DNA of 34,356 nucleotides from a virus, in IMG/VR virus record IMGVR_UViG_3300044640_001380, positions 1 to 34,356 of that record; one strand, 5' to 3'. Shown piece after piece: positions 23,827 to 30,112 of the stretch; the first letter of the stretch is position 1, and every line of letters starts with the position of its first letter. The notes below the pieces were generated by a model. That model was not told where the DNA came from, made no database searches, and saw only the letters and a list, made by a program, of their open reading frames with translations. A program made the position numbers and the translations under genes.

Positions 23827-24595
23827 CGGCGCCATCCTCCGCGCCTTCGCCGCCCTGCTCGCTTTCGAGCGCGTCCGCGATCTCGGCCTTTAGCTTCACG
23901 TAACCGAGCTGCATTGCTTTCTTAAAGTCGATAATGACCAGCGCGGAATCCTCCATGAGCGCCTGCGTCTCCTTGTCCGCGTGGCAGTAAAACTCTGCGA
24001 TTTTGCCGTAGTCGAAAACGATATGACGGGCGGCGGCAGTCTTCAGAAATCGCTTCACCTCCTCCGGTGCCTTTGATGCCTCAATCTTGCTCAAGAGGTC
24101 ATCGGCTCGCTCGCTGTTGAATAACTCGATGACAGGAGGCTTCTCGCCCTTCGGCTCGTAAACGGGCGCGTCCACCTTGTGCGTGTAATCGTCGCTGAGA
24201 GTTGAGGCGACCAATGAATCGAAATCGCTTTTACTGTAACCAATTGAAGCAAGGTCAAAACCGCCGTCCTTCAGTGACCGCAGAACTTCCCCCAGCTTGT
24301 CCTCCTCCCACTCCGCCAGCTCCGCCGTCCGGTTGTCAGCAATCGCGAACGCCGTCGCCTCGACGCCCGCCAGTTCGGTCCGCACGATCTGAATCTCGGT
24401 CCAGCCGAGTTCCTGCGCGGCGGTGAGCGTTCCGTTGCCGGCGAGTACGATGCCTTTCGCGTCCACGACGATCGGCTTTTGCTGCCCGAATTTGCGCAGG
24501 CTGGCTTTGATCGCGTCGAGGTTTCGGCGCGAGTGTTTGCGCACGTTGCTTGGGTCGAGCGAGAGGTCGGCTAGCGCGATGGTTTGGTGGTTCAT
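23819..24595 (-). CDS. ParB/Srx-fold domain protein with C-terminal region (258 aa)
   Basis: The N-terminal ParB-like domain (about 1-100) has 'LSLDPSNVRKHSRRNLDAIK', 'FGQQKPIVVD' and the phosphate-binding loop 'VLAGNGTLTAAQELG'. The second half contains 'RHIVFDYGKIAEFYCHADK' and 'EDSALVIIDFKKAMQLGYVK', a segment I associate with phage ParB proteins placed next to glycosyltransferases. The end is acidic (EQGGEGAEDGADE). ParB-fold proteins can be CTPases, nucleases or kinase-like; which one applies is unclear. The gene starts after a G-rich non-coding region. Confidence 0.8.
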   Translation of the reverse strand: MNHQTIALADLSLDPSNVRKHSRRNLDAIKASLRKFGQQKPIVVDAKGIVLAGNGTLTAAQELGWTEIQIVRTELAGVEATAFAIADNRTAELAEWEEDKLGEVLRSLKDGGFDLASIGYSKSDFDSLVASTLSDDYTHKVDAPVYEPKGEKPPVIELFNSERADDLLSKIEASKAPEEVKRFLKTAAARHIVFDYGKIAEFYCHADKETQALMEDSALVIIDFKKAMQLGYVKLKAEIADALESEQGGEGAEDGADE

Positions 24596-24636
24596 GTGTA
24601 AAGGTTCTCGAAAAAACGAAATGCGATTTTTTGCTC

Positions 24637-24647
24637 TAGGTCACCTA
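24637..24647. promoter_or_regulatory. Perfect palindrome TAGGTcACCTA upstream of parB-like gene
   Basis: Five-base arms around one central base, about 42 bases upstream of the ATG at 24595. It could be an operator for one of the phage's small DNA-binding proteins or part of a packaging site. One short palindrome in 176 non-coding bases is only suggestive. Confidence 0.35.
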
Positions 24648-24648
24648 A

Positions 24649-24750
24649 CCCGCGCCCCTCGCCCACCCCTAGAAGTCTCCTTACCCCCCACGCCCCCCCC
24701 CCTATGCCCCATAGCCCCGCAAACACCCCTTGCGTGCGATTCTCGGCCCC
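24649..24750 (-). other. G-rich tract (G-quadruplex-forming potential), minus strand
   Basis: Ten runs of three or more C on the plus strand within 102 bases, including a 10-C run at 24693-24702 and a 6-C run at 24684-24689. On the transcribed-sense minus strand these are G-runs spaced suitably for quadruplexes. The region is the whole non-coding gap between the 24772 and 24595 genes. It might be a packaging site, origin-related sequence or pause element. Confidence 0.6.
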
Positions 24751-24771
24751 TCCGCGCCTCGATGCGTATCA

Positions 24772-25182
24772 TCACCGCCCCTCCTCCGAATCGCCCCGCT
24801 CAGGCTCGTCCGTTGACTGCCGGTAATCCGCCATGAGCTGCGCCAGCTCAGGGAAAACCATCCTGACCTTGTCCACCTCATGCGCCCACTCGTAATGCAG
24901 CGCCTGCCGCGTCCTGCCGGTCTGCTCGGCCATCTCGGCGAACGACTGCCGCACCGCGTGCACGTCCCCCGAGCCTAGCCGCACCGTGGTCAGGAACATC
25001 GAAGGCGAAAGGTCCGCCAGCGTCCCGAGCCTCCGACATAGGTCCGCCGCACTCGCGTGCCGCATCTCGTGCATCTCCACCAGCCGCTCCATGATTTCGC
25101 ACGATAGCTGCGCCGTGCCGCGCGCCGCGTCGTAGGTCGTGACGCAGGTTGCGAACCTATCGGCAGCCGTGATCGAGTTCAC
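24772..25182 (-). CDS. Hypothetical HTH-like protein (136 aa)
   Basis: Starts with GTG at 25182, overlapping the previous stop as GTGA. The C-terminal half has 'SFAEMAEQTGRTRQALHYEW' (about 80-99), a reasonable helix-turn-helix, followed by an acidic tail. The N-terminal half is helical with 'SCEIMERLVEMHEMRHA'. It may be a regulator acting on the G-rich and palindrome region that directly follows it. Not assigned to a family. Confidence 0.62.
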   Translation of the reverse strand: MNSITAADRFATCVTTYDAARGTAQLSCEIMERLVEMHEMRHASAADLCRRLGTLADLSPSMFLTTVRLGSGDVHAVRQSFAEMAEQTGRTRQALHYEWAHEVDKVRMVFPELAQLMADYRQSTDEPERGDSEEGR

Positions 25183-25442
25183 GTCAGGTCACCGACCGGA
25201 TTGTAGATCAGCTTCTTCAACTCAGGCGTAATCTCCACCGCGTCGATTCCCTCGATGCCCATCTGCCCGAGGCTCTCGCGCTGTTGCAGGATGAGGATGA
25301 GCGCCTTGATTTTCTTGATCCTCTCGCCGTATTCGCGCCCGATCGCCTTGCGCTGCACCTCAAGAGTCGTGATCGCCCTCGCCGCTCGCGAAGAGAAGCG
25401 CAAGGCCTCTAGCTCGCGCTGGTCATTGTTGTTCGTTTCCAT
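25179..25442 (-). CDS. Hypothetical helical protein (87 aa)
   Basis: Starts METNNNDQRELEALRFSSR; one long amphipathic helix with 'RKAIGREYGERIKKIKALI' followed by a short C-terminal part. Start at 25442 follows AGAAACACAAC, the A/C-rich leader seen at other unit-leading genes. It follows a 175-base non-coding gap with repeated ACGCGT palindromes. Function unknown. Confidence 0.64.
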   Translation of the reverse strand: METNNNDQRELEALRFSSRAARAITTLEVQRKAIGREYGERIKKIKALILILQQRESLGQMGIEGIDAVEITPELKKLIYNPVGDLT

Positions 25443-25503
25443 GTTGTGTTTCTCCGCCTTCGGCCTCCGCGCGTGAGCTGTGCGTTGAGTCGCTTGTGTT
25501 TCG

Positions 25504-25609
25504 CCCACGCGTGGCCGCTGATGCTTTTGGGTTTGTTGTCTGTGCCGCGCACGCGTGGGGTTTCGGCCCGTGTGCGTTGCGTGTCAAGTCTCGATTCGGG
25601 CGAACGCGT
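25504..25609. promoter_or_regulatory. Cluster of ACGCGT palindromes in non-coding gap
   Basis: The 175-base gap 25443-25617 holds CCACGCGTGG (25505-25514), CACGCGTGGG (25550-25559) and ACGCGT (25604-25609). The first two form a 10-bp inverted repeat with 36 bases between. A TTGACA on the minus strand (25587-25582) has no clear -10 partner. I read this as a possible operator/promoter region for the 25442 unit. No terminator-like U-tract is present. Confidence 0.4.
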
Positions 25610-25617
25610 AACTCGGC

Positions 25618-26286
25618 TCAAACGAATTTGATCGGCTCGCAAATCTCAATGAGCCGCCGCACCATCGGGTCGCCCCGCACGCTCGATGCACCGCGCTCGG
25701 CAATGCCCTGCGCGTCGAGATTCGTCGTGACGTAGAGCGGAAGCCGCTCGCTCACGCGGATGTCGAGGAACCGCATGAACCACGACATCGCCCACTCGCT
25801 CCGCGCGGTCTGGATTGCCTCTTGCCCCAAGTCGTCAAGGAAGACGACCGGCCTTCGCGCGACCGCATCGACCCATCCCCGCGCGTCGTCGCGCCCGTAG
25901 TTGAGGCACCCTTGCAGCGTCGCGAACCAATCGCTCGCGTGGAAGTAGCGGATGTCCCGCGCCTCCTCGTGCGCCAGCCGACGCATGAGCGCCCACATTG
26001 ACCGTGTCTTCCCGCGTCCGGTGCGCCCGCTCAGGAGCAGCCCCTTAGCCCCGACTTGGTGCGCCAGAACCCTCTCGATCTGCGCGCGGTTCGCGAGCAT
26101 GCCCGCGTGAGCCCAGTCGGATTCTCGCATCGCTGGCGGAACCGCGGTTTCAAAACGGGCGATTGCGTCGCGTTTGCGGGCTTCGGCAAGAAAAGCAAGG
26201 GTTGCGGCCTCACCGTCGAACGGAGTGCCCGAGAAACCCTCAGGAACGACGCCTGCGAGCAGGCTGGCCATCGGTTGCGCGGTCAT
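25618..26286 (-). CDS. DnaC/IstB-like AAA+ helicase loader (222 aa)
   Basis: AAA+ ATPase with Walker A 'GRTGRGKT' (87-94), Walker B 'VVFLDDLG' (147-154), sensor-like 'LPLYVTTNLD' and Arg 'RLIE' near the end. It resembles lambda P/DnaC-class proteins that load the host replicative helicase at the phage origin. It lies downstream of the initiator and its iterons, so it probably works with them. Overlaps the basic protein upstream by ATGA. The phage encodes no helicase of its own, so the host enzyme is the likely partner. Confidence 0.85.
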   Translation of the reverse strand: MTAQPMASLLAGVVPEGFSGTPFDGEAATLAFLAEARKRDAIARFETAVPPAMRESDWAHAGMLANRAQIERVLAHQVGAKGLLLSGRTGRGKTRSMWALMRRLAHEEARDIRYFHASDWFATLQGCLNYGRDDARGWVDAVARRPVVFLDDLGQEAIQTARSEWAMSWFMRFLDIRVSERLPLYVTTNLDAQGIAERGASSVRGDPMVRRLIEICEPIKFV

Positions 26287-26570
26287 CCCCGCCCCTCCGC
26301 CCGCTTCGCTCGAAACGCCGCGAACTTTTCCCGCAGCGTGAGCAGCGCCTCGGCCTTTCCCTCGTCCGTGCGCGGCTTTGCGACCGTTGGCTTCACGGCC
26401 CGAATCGCGCTGGCCTTGCGCGGCGCGACCTTGCCCGCAGCCCGAGCCGCGCGCTTGTCCGCGTTGATCTTCTCCTTGTTGCGCTCGCGGAAGGCTGCGT
26501 GCTGCTCGCGCTTTTTCGAGGCGTTCTTGCGGTTGTATTCGCGCCAGTAGGCGGTGCGGGGCGTGGTCAT
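26283..26570 (-). CDS. Very basic hypothetical protein (95 aa)
   Basis: Lys/Arg/Ala-rich with 'TAYWREYNRKNASKKREQH' and 'RERNKEKINADKRAARAAG'. This resembles the basic sections that precede HNH nucleases in phages, but no HNH domain follows. Likely nucleic-acid binding. Clear AAGGAG Shine-Dalgarno nine bases before the ATG at 26570, and ATGA overlaps on both sides. Confidence 0.66.
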   Translation of the reverse strand: MTTPRTAYWREYNRKNASKKREQHAAFRERNKEKINADKRAARAAGKVAPRKASAIRAVKPTVAKPRTDEGKAEALLTLREKFAAFRAKRAEGRG

Positions 26571-26866
26571 GTCGCGTTCTCCTTCATCGCCGCTCGTAAA
26601 TCCTCGCGATCATGGATTGCATACACGTCGCGGTTGCCGGTCGTGAAGTCGTCGGCTTCGACTTTGCAGTTGCCGAAAACCCAGTCGAGCCGCGCCCGCT
26701 CGGCGGCGAGGTCGGCGTCGAGCTTCAGCGTTGCCAGCCGGTAGCGTTCGGATTTCTCTCGCTCGGCGGTGAGCGCGGCGCGAAGTCCGATGAGTTCGGC
26801 TGGGGCAGCGTTTAAATGCGTTTGATCGCGGGTGAGCGGATGCGCCGGTTGGTCGGGTGTTTTCAT
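26567..26866 (-). CDS. Coiled-coil protein with 'NCKVxxDDF' C-terminal motif (99 aa)
   Basis: Starts MKTPDQPAHPLTRDQ after GGAGGAATCAAA, which fixes the start at 26866. A coil (LIGLRAALTAEREKSERYR...) ends in 'LAAERARLDWVFGNCKVEA' followed by 'DDFTTGN' and 'HDREDLRAAM'. That C-terminal motif is common in small Ea22-type phage proteins of unknown function. It is the last of four adjacent related genes (26567-28021). Confidence 0.7.
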   Translation of the reverse strand: MKTPDQPAHPLTRDQTHLNAAPAELIGLRAALTAEREKSERYRLATLKLDADLAAERARLDWVFGNCKVEADDFTTGNRDVYAIHDREDLRAAMKENAT

Positions 26867-27225
26867 TTTGATTCCTCCGTTGCGGCAAGGGCCAAGCCGG
26901 CCCCATCCATTGCCAATTGCCATTGGTCACGGCGCGTTTCCAACGGCGCGCCATTTTGCTCGTCGCAAAGATTTTCGAGCGCGCTGCGCAGCACGCGCAA
27001 CCGCTCCACCTCGGCGCGGAGCTGGTCGCGCTCCTTTTCAACATTTAGCCACCGCCGCGTCAGGATCACAACAACTTCGAGTTGCGTTGCAATAGCCCGC
27101 GCCTCGCTGTCAGCAATGAGCTGGGCGGCTTTGTCCGCTGGTGATGGCCCGATCATATCGGTCGTAGAGAGAAGGTCGAAGACTTTTTCCACAAGTCCCC
27201 GATGCGCTTCGGTGGGTGTGTTCAT
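26863..27225 (-). CDS. Coiled-coil hypothetical protein (120 aa)
   Basis: Starts MNTPTEAHRGLVEKVFDLLS after AAGGAGGGCACGAA. Helical with a coil 'VEKERDQLRAEVERLRVLRS' and the end 'DQWQLAMDGAGLALAATEES'. Lacks the C-terminal module of its neighbours but shares the coil style, so it is probably a diverged member of the same tandem group. Function unknown. Confidence 0.68.
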   Translation of the reverse strand: MNTPTEAHRGLVEKVFDLLSTTDMIGPSPADKAAQLIADSEARAIATQLEVVVILTRRWLNVEKERDQLRAEVERLRVLRSALENLCDEQNGAPLETRRDQWQLAMDGAGLALAATEESK

Positions 27226-27360
27226 TTCGTGCCCTCCTTGATGCCCGCGTCGATCGCTGCGCGCAAATCAACACCGCAATGCCACACTCGCTCGCCTGCG
27301 ACAGTGAGCAGAATCGTGCCGGAATCGAGCCGCGCCCGCTCGGCGGCGAGTTCGGCCTCG
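27222..27360 (-). repeat. Tandem duplicated coding segment, copy 2
   Basis: About 140 bases matching 27566-27705 at roughly four of five positions (by eye), encoding the C-terminal module and adjoining coil of two neighbouring genes. The match extends over the gene end into the overlapping start of the next gene, including its Shine-Dalgarno. Confidence 0.75.
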
Positions 27361-27569
27361 GCTGCGTCCCGCTCGCGCATCATATCGCGGAGAGCTATGG
27401 CATCGTCGGCGATCTCAACCTTCAGCGTCAAAACTTCGCTCCTTAAATCAAGAACCTCGGACTTTAGTTGCCGGTCATCCATTCCCTCAACCAGCTCCCA
27501 CGCCTCTTGCTGTTCAGCGGAGTGCATCCAGCTTGCGCAAGCACTCCTGCCGCATATTTTGCAGCTCAT
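27222..27569 (-). CDS. Coiled-coil paralogue with 'VWHCGVDLRAAID' module, copy 2 (115 aa)
   Basis: Starts MSCKICGRSACASWMHSAEQ: a Cys-rich N-terminus (CxxC plus another Cys and a His) that could bind zinc. A long coil (SEVLDLRSEVLTLKVEIAD) leads to 'LAAERARLDSGTILLTVAGE' and 'VWHCGVDLRAAIDAG'. The last 45 residues match the neighbouring gene (27566-28021) almost exactly. AAGGAGGGCGCGAA precedes the start. Function unknown. Confidence 0.72.
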   Translation of the reverse strand: MSCKICGRSACASWMHSAEQQEAWELVEGMDDRQLKSEVLDLRSEVLTLKVEIADDAIALRDMMRERDAAEAELAAERARLDSGTILLTVAGERVWHCGVDLRAAIDAGIKEGTK

Positions 27570-27705
27570 TTCGCGCCCTCCTTCATCGCCGCATCAATCG
27601 CAGCGCGAAGATCAACACCGCAATGCCAGACTCGCTCGCCTGCGACTGCGAGCAGTATCGTGCCAGCATCCAGCCGCGCCCGCTCGGCGGCGAGTTCGGT
27701 TTCGG
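27566..27705 (-). repeat. Tandem duplicated coding segment, copy 1
   Basis: Partner of 27222-27360. Both copies start at the same place relative to the stop codon. The segment therefore looks like a unit that was copied as 'gene end plus next ribosome site'. Confidence 0.75.
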
Positions 27706-28021
27706 CGCGTTCGGCGCGGGCGTTTGCTCGGTCCACCCAAGTTTCAAATTTATTGGCGTCGTTCGTGCCGCAGACTAATTGCAAAGCGTGGAGCTGGGCG
27801 CGGAGCTGGTCGCGCTCGGCGGTGAGCGCGGTGACGAGACAGACGGGGCACGCAGTGCGCTCGGCGTCGTTGTGGTGCGTGCAGGTGTAGGCTCCGGTGA
27901 GCGTGACGAGTTCGGTTTCGAGCGCACGCGCGCAATCGCGATTCGTGACGAGCGTTTTTCCTAGGCAGTCGGCGGGATAGGTTGCCGCGTCGGTGCGCGG
28001 TGTGGGCGTGGGTGTGTTCAT
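27566..28021 (-). CDS. Coiled-coil paralogue with 'VWHCGVDLRAAID' module, copy 1 (151 aa)
   Basis: Starts MNTPTPTPRTDAATYPADC and has a Cys/His cluster 'CTHHNDAERTACPVCLV' (about 48-64) that may bind zinc. A coil follows and then the shared module 'LDAGTILLAVAGERVWHC', then 'GVDLRAAIDAAMKEGAK'. The DNA encoding the last 45 residues is about four-fifths identical to that of copy 2, which shows a duplication. Start at 28021 follows CGCAACACAACAACCCA, an A/C-rich leader. Confidence 0.72.
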   Translation of the reverse strand: MNTPTPTPRTDAATYPADCLGKTLVTNRDCARALETELVTLTGAYTCTHHNDAERTACPVCLVTALTAERDQLRAQLHALQLVCGTNDANKFETWVDRANARAERAETELAAERARLDAGTILLAVAGERVWHCGVDLRAAIDAAMKEGAK

Positions 28022-28908
28022 TGGGTTGTTGTGTTGCGGTGAAAATGCGGCTGGAAATCTGAATCGAATGCGTCAGCGAATTCGGTTTCTTGGGCTGGCT
28101 TGTTTCGTGGATTCGGCTTGTCGCAGAGCGCCCAATTTTTCGCGAGTGCGTGGGGGGTGAGGATGGTGTCGGCGCTCATGTGCGTGCGGTAGTTCGCGGA
28201 CCGGCGCTCGATTTCCTCAGGCGTGACCTGCGGGCATACCCCTTTGATGTCCGCCAGAGCTTTCCCGATTCCAGACCATGCAGAGGCGACGACTTGCAAA
28301 GGGTCGGCTCCACCGCAAGCCGCGAGCGCGTCGATAAGCACCTTGCGCGCTTTAGCGGCTTTCGTGACCTCTGGCGGAAACGGACAATCGGCAGGCTCTA
28401 CCACCGCGACGGGAACCGGCGCTGTATGTGTATTCCTTGCCTCTGCCTCTGCCTCTGCCTCTGCTATGTGCAGAGGATGCGTTACTGTGACGTTACTTGG
28501 CGTTACTGTGGCGTTACATGGCGTTACTATGCCGTTACGCTTTTCCTTTTCGCGGTGCCTCCGCTGACGTTCGGTGTTCGCCGCCTTGCTGTCATCCCTG
28601 CTCGCCATCTCCCGATACTTTGCATGGTTCAGCAGCGCCCAGCCTCCCTCGATCTTTTCGATGCGACGCCCCTCGTCGTCCGGTGTTCGCGAGTAGCGGT
28701 CAGGCGCAATGAACTTTGCGAGCGCCTCCTCGCAGTCTGGAATCGGCACGCCAGCCAATCGAGCGAGTCCGGGAATGGATGCTTGAATCTCGCCGTTCCT
28801 GTCCGCCATCGCCAGCATCGTAATCCACACGATGCGCGTCCGGTCTGATTCGACCCAGATCGTCGAGGTCACGATGCTGGAAAAGAGTTTGGTGTAGCCG
28901 ATGCTCAT
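28018..28908 (-). CDS. Replication initiator-like protein (O/DnaD-type, 296 aa)
   Basis: The N-terminal winged-helix-like domain (about 1-105) reads 'YTKLFSSIVTSTIWVES', 'IVWITMLAMADRNGEIQAS', 'IPGLARLAGVPIPDCEEAL', 'WALLNHAKYREMA'; this is the style of phage replication organisers. A basic linker (ERQRRHREKEKRN) is followed by the low-complexity 'AEAEAEAEA' and a C-terminal helical domain. The linker-coding DNA carries iterons and a hexamer repeat (28439-28538), as lambda O does. It likely binds that origin and recruits the helicase loader at 25618-26286. Start 28908 overlaps the previous stop by ATGA. Confidence 0.82.
   Translation of the reverse strand: MSIGYTKLFSSIVTSTIWVESDRTRIVWITMLAMADRNGEIQASIPGLARLAGVPIPDCEEALAKFIAPDRYSRTPDDEGRRIEKIEGGWALLNHAKYREMASRDDSKAANTERQRRHREKEKRNGIVTPCNATVTPSNVTVTHPLHIAEAEAEAEARNTHTAPVPVAVVEPADCPFPPEVTKAAKARKVLIDALAACGGADPLQVVASAWSGIGKALADIKGVCPQVTPEEIERRSANYRTHMSADTILTPHALAKNWALCDKPNPRNKPAQETEFADAFDSDFQPHFHRNTTTQ
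28439..28538. other. Candidate replication origin inside the initiator gene
   Basis: Plus-strand reading: four GCCTCT hexamers (28439-28462), a 7-bp hairpin CCTCTGC-tatgt-GCAGAGG (28458-28476), and six CGTTAC units starting at 28480, 28491, 28501, 28512, 28522 and 28533. Spacings are 11, 10, 11, 10 and 11, so all units face the same side of the helix. Consensus is CGTTACTGTGG. This matches iteron-type origins, with lambda ori in gene O as the known precedent. Confidence 0.75.
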
Positions 28909-29099
28909 AAGCGTTTTTTGAGTTTGCTCAGAGCGCGAATCAAAGGAGAAACGTCGCTTTTTTGGATAACGATCAGCCCTGACTCATTCATCATCGGATC
29001 GAGTTGCTCGATCGCAATGCCGCCGCCTTCTGTGATGTAAGCTGAAACCTCCATCTTGGTTTCGCAGATTATTTCTTTTCCGTCTTCGCTGGTATTCAT
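28905..29099 (-). CDS. Hypothetical small protein (64 aa)
   Basis: Starts MNTSEDGKEIICETKMEVS; strands then a helix with 'SDVSPLIRALSKLKKRL'. Its ATG follows directly on a T-tract (TTTTTGTTTT) that ends a terminator-like hairpin, so its translation start is unusual and has no Shine-Dalgarno site. It is the first gene of the replication unit. Family unknown. Confidence 0.66.
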   Translation of the reverse strand: MNTSEDGKEIICETKMEVSAYITEGGGIAIEQLDPMMNESGLIVIQKSDVSPLIRALSKLKKRL

Positions 29100-29170
29100 A
29101 AAACAAAAAGTCCGTCAGCCCACGCGGTAAGAGATTGGCGATGAAACACGCCTCGCGCAGACTGACGGAC
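29100..29170 (-). terminator. Terminator or attenuator directly upstream of the 29099 start
   Basis: On the minus strand GTCCGTCAG (29170-29162) pairs with CTGACGGAC (29118-29110), followed by TTTTTGTTTT and then ATG. The loop is 43 bases and contains an inner GGCG/CGCC pair. The T-tract is nearly the same as at the capsid terminator. Its position between the recombination and replication genes suggests a switch for the downstream unit. Confidence 0.62.
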
Positions 29171-29247
29171 AAAGTTCTGTTGATAATTTCATCTTAGGCT
29201 TCTTACGACCTGTTTCGACTCTCTCAGCTTTCGCCCCCGCTGTAAAC

Positions 29248-29700
29248 TCAAATCCCGAGCGTAGAGATCGAAACCGAGCACCCTTGCTCGTTCGCGACCG
29301 CCCAGAACTTGTGCACGGTCAGGCTGACGACCTGCGAGTCGTCGCGCCATACATTCCCGCTGCGCGTGATCTGGTCAAGCATGAGCTTCGCGAGGTTGTC
29401 CACGTCCGGCTTTCCAACGTGATGCACCGGTGCGCTCGACTTGAGCCCCTTCATCCCTGAGTGCGACTTGGGCCTCGGCATTGCGAAATTGAGCGAGACC
29501 GAGACCGGCCCTAGCGTGAGTTCCCATCGGGTCTGCTTCGCCATTTCAAGCAGCGCGATCTGCACCGCTCGCTTCCACGCGTCCGCCACGTCGCTATCGT
29601 AAAACCTCGCGACGTGAATCGAGCCCATCTTCCGCGCAAACGCTCGCGGCCTCGGCTGTCCCTTCGGCTCGCCGGTGATTGTAAATGCGAGCGTGCTCAT
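29248..29700 (-). CDS. rusA: RusA-family Holliday junction resolvase (150 aa)
   Basis: The core 'VGKPDVDNLAKLMLDQIT' (95-112) and 'VWRDDSQV' (117-124) hold the conserved Asp residues of RusA endonucleases, which cut Holliday junctions by metal-dependent hydrolysis. The N-terminus 'FTITGEPKGQPRPRAFARK' is also typical. It would resolve recombination branches before packaging and belongs with the RecT-like and exonuclease genes upstream. I start at 29700, overlapping the HTH gene by ATGA. A start five codons earlier (29715) is less likely. Confidence 0.92.
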   Translation of the reverse strand: MSTLAFTITGEPKGQPRPRAFARKMGSIHVARFYDSDVADAWKRAVQIALLEMAKQTRWELTLGPVSVSLNFAMPRPKSHSGMKGLKSSAPVHHVGKPDVDNLAKLMLDQITRSGNVWRDDSQVVSLTVHKFWAVANEQGCSVSISTLGI

Positions 29701-29927
29701 TTCGCGTTCATCCATTCCCGAGCGATAAGCCCCGACCTGCGAGCGTGCAGATGACCTTGCTCCTCGTCGGTGATGTATTGCCTCGTCATCCCCGCGCGCT
29801 TCGCTCGTTCGCTCACGGTCCCACGGCTCATTCTAAGGGCCTGCGCGATCGTTTTAACGGGCATAAACTGCGCGAGCATGGTGTCGCACTGGATACGCTT
29901 CGCCTCGTTGGATTTTCGTTTGTTCAT
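29697..29927 (-). CDS. HTH DNA-binding protein (76 aa)
   Basis: Small basic protein starting MNKRKSNEAKRIQCDTML with a helix-turn-helix at about 25-47: 'KTIAQALRMSRGTVSERAK'. Resembles short phage regulators of the homeodomain-like/resolvase HTH type. Overlaps its neighbours by ATGA on both sides. Probably a transcriptional regulator of middle or replication genes; its target is unknown. Confidence 0.74.
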   Translation of the reverse strand: MNKRKSNEAKRIQCDTMLAQFMPVKTIAQALRMSRGTVSERAKRAGMTRQYITDEEQGHLHARRSGLIAREWMNAK

Positions 29928-30112
29928 TTTGTTTTTGATTTGAATCGTCCGTCTGCTTCTCGTCGCGCCTTCTCGCGCTTTTCGTAGGCAAGGAAGCTCT
30001 CGACCCATTGCTCGTCGCGCCCGCGCTTGCGGCCTCGCGCCGCTCCGATGATGTAGCCAAGTAGCCCGCCGCCCGCAAAGATCGCGGCGACTGTGAGTGC
30101 GTCAGAGATCAT
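29924..30112 (-). CDS. Small membrane protein (62 aa)
   Basis: N-terminal membrane segment 'LTVAAIFAGGGLLGYIIGAA' (about 6-25), Gly-zipper-like, then a strongly charged tail with 'RGRKRGRDEQWVESFLAYEK'. It overlaps the preceding 34-residue membrane peptide gene by 11 bases. Could be a superinfection-exclusion or envelope-acting factor; no evidence chooses between them. Confidence 0.68.
   Translation of the reverse strand: MISDALTVAAIFAGGGLLGYIIGAARGRKRGRDEQWVESFLAYEKREKARREADGRFKSKTK

Noticed and set aside
25582-25587. Sigma-70 promoter based on TTGACA (minus strand)
   Set aside because: No acceptable -10 hexamer at 16-18 bases; too weak to list as a promoter by itself.
25409-25642. 77-codon minus-strand frame over the 25.5-kb gap
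   Set aside because: Overlaps both neighbours in other frames, is Arg-rich without motifs, and contains the palindrome cluster; I treat the gap as non-coding.
28480-28538. CRISPR-like short repeats
   Set aside because: Units are six bases at 10-11-base spacing with no spacers of useful length; they fit iterons.
28984-29172. 62-codon frame starting with TTG across the 29.1-kb hairpin as a full gene
   Set aside because: Overlaps the 28905-29099 gene in another frame and becomes Arg-rich there. Kept only as a possible leader peptide in the attenuator finding.
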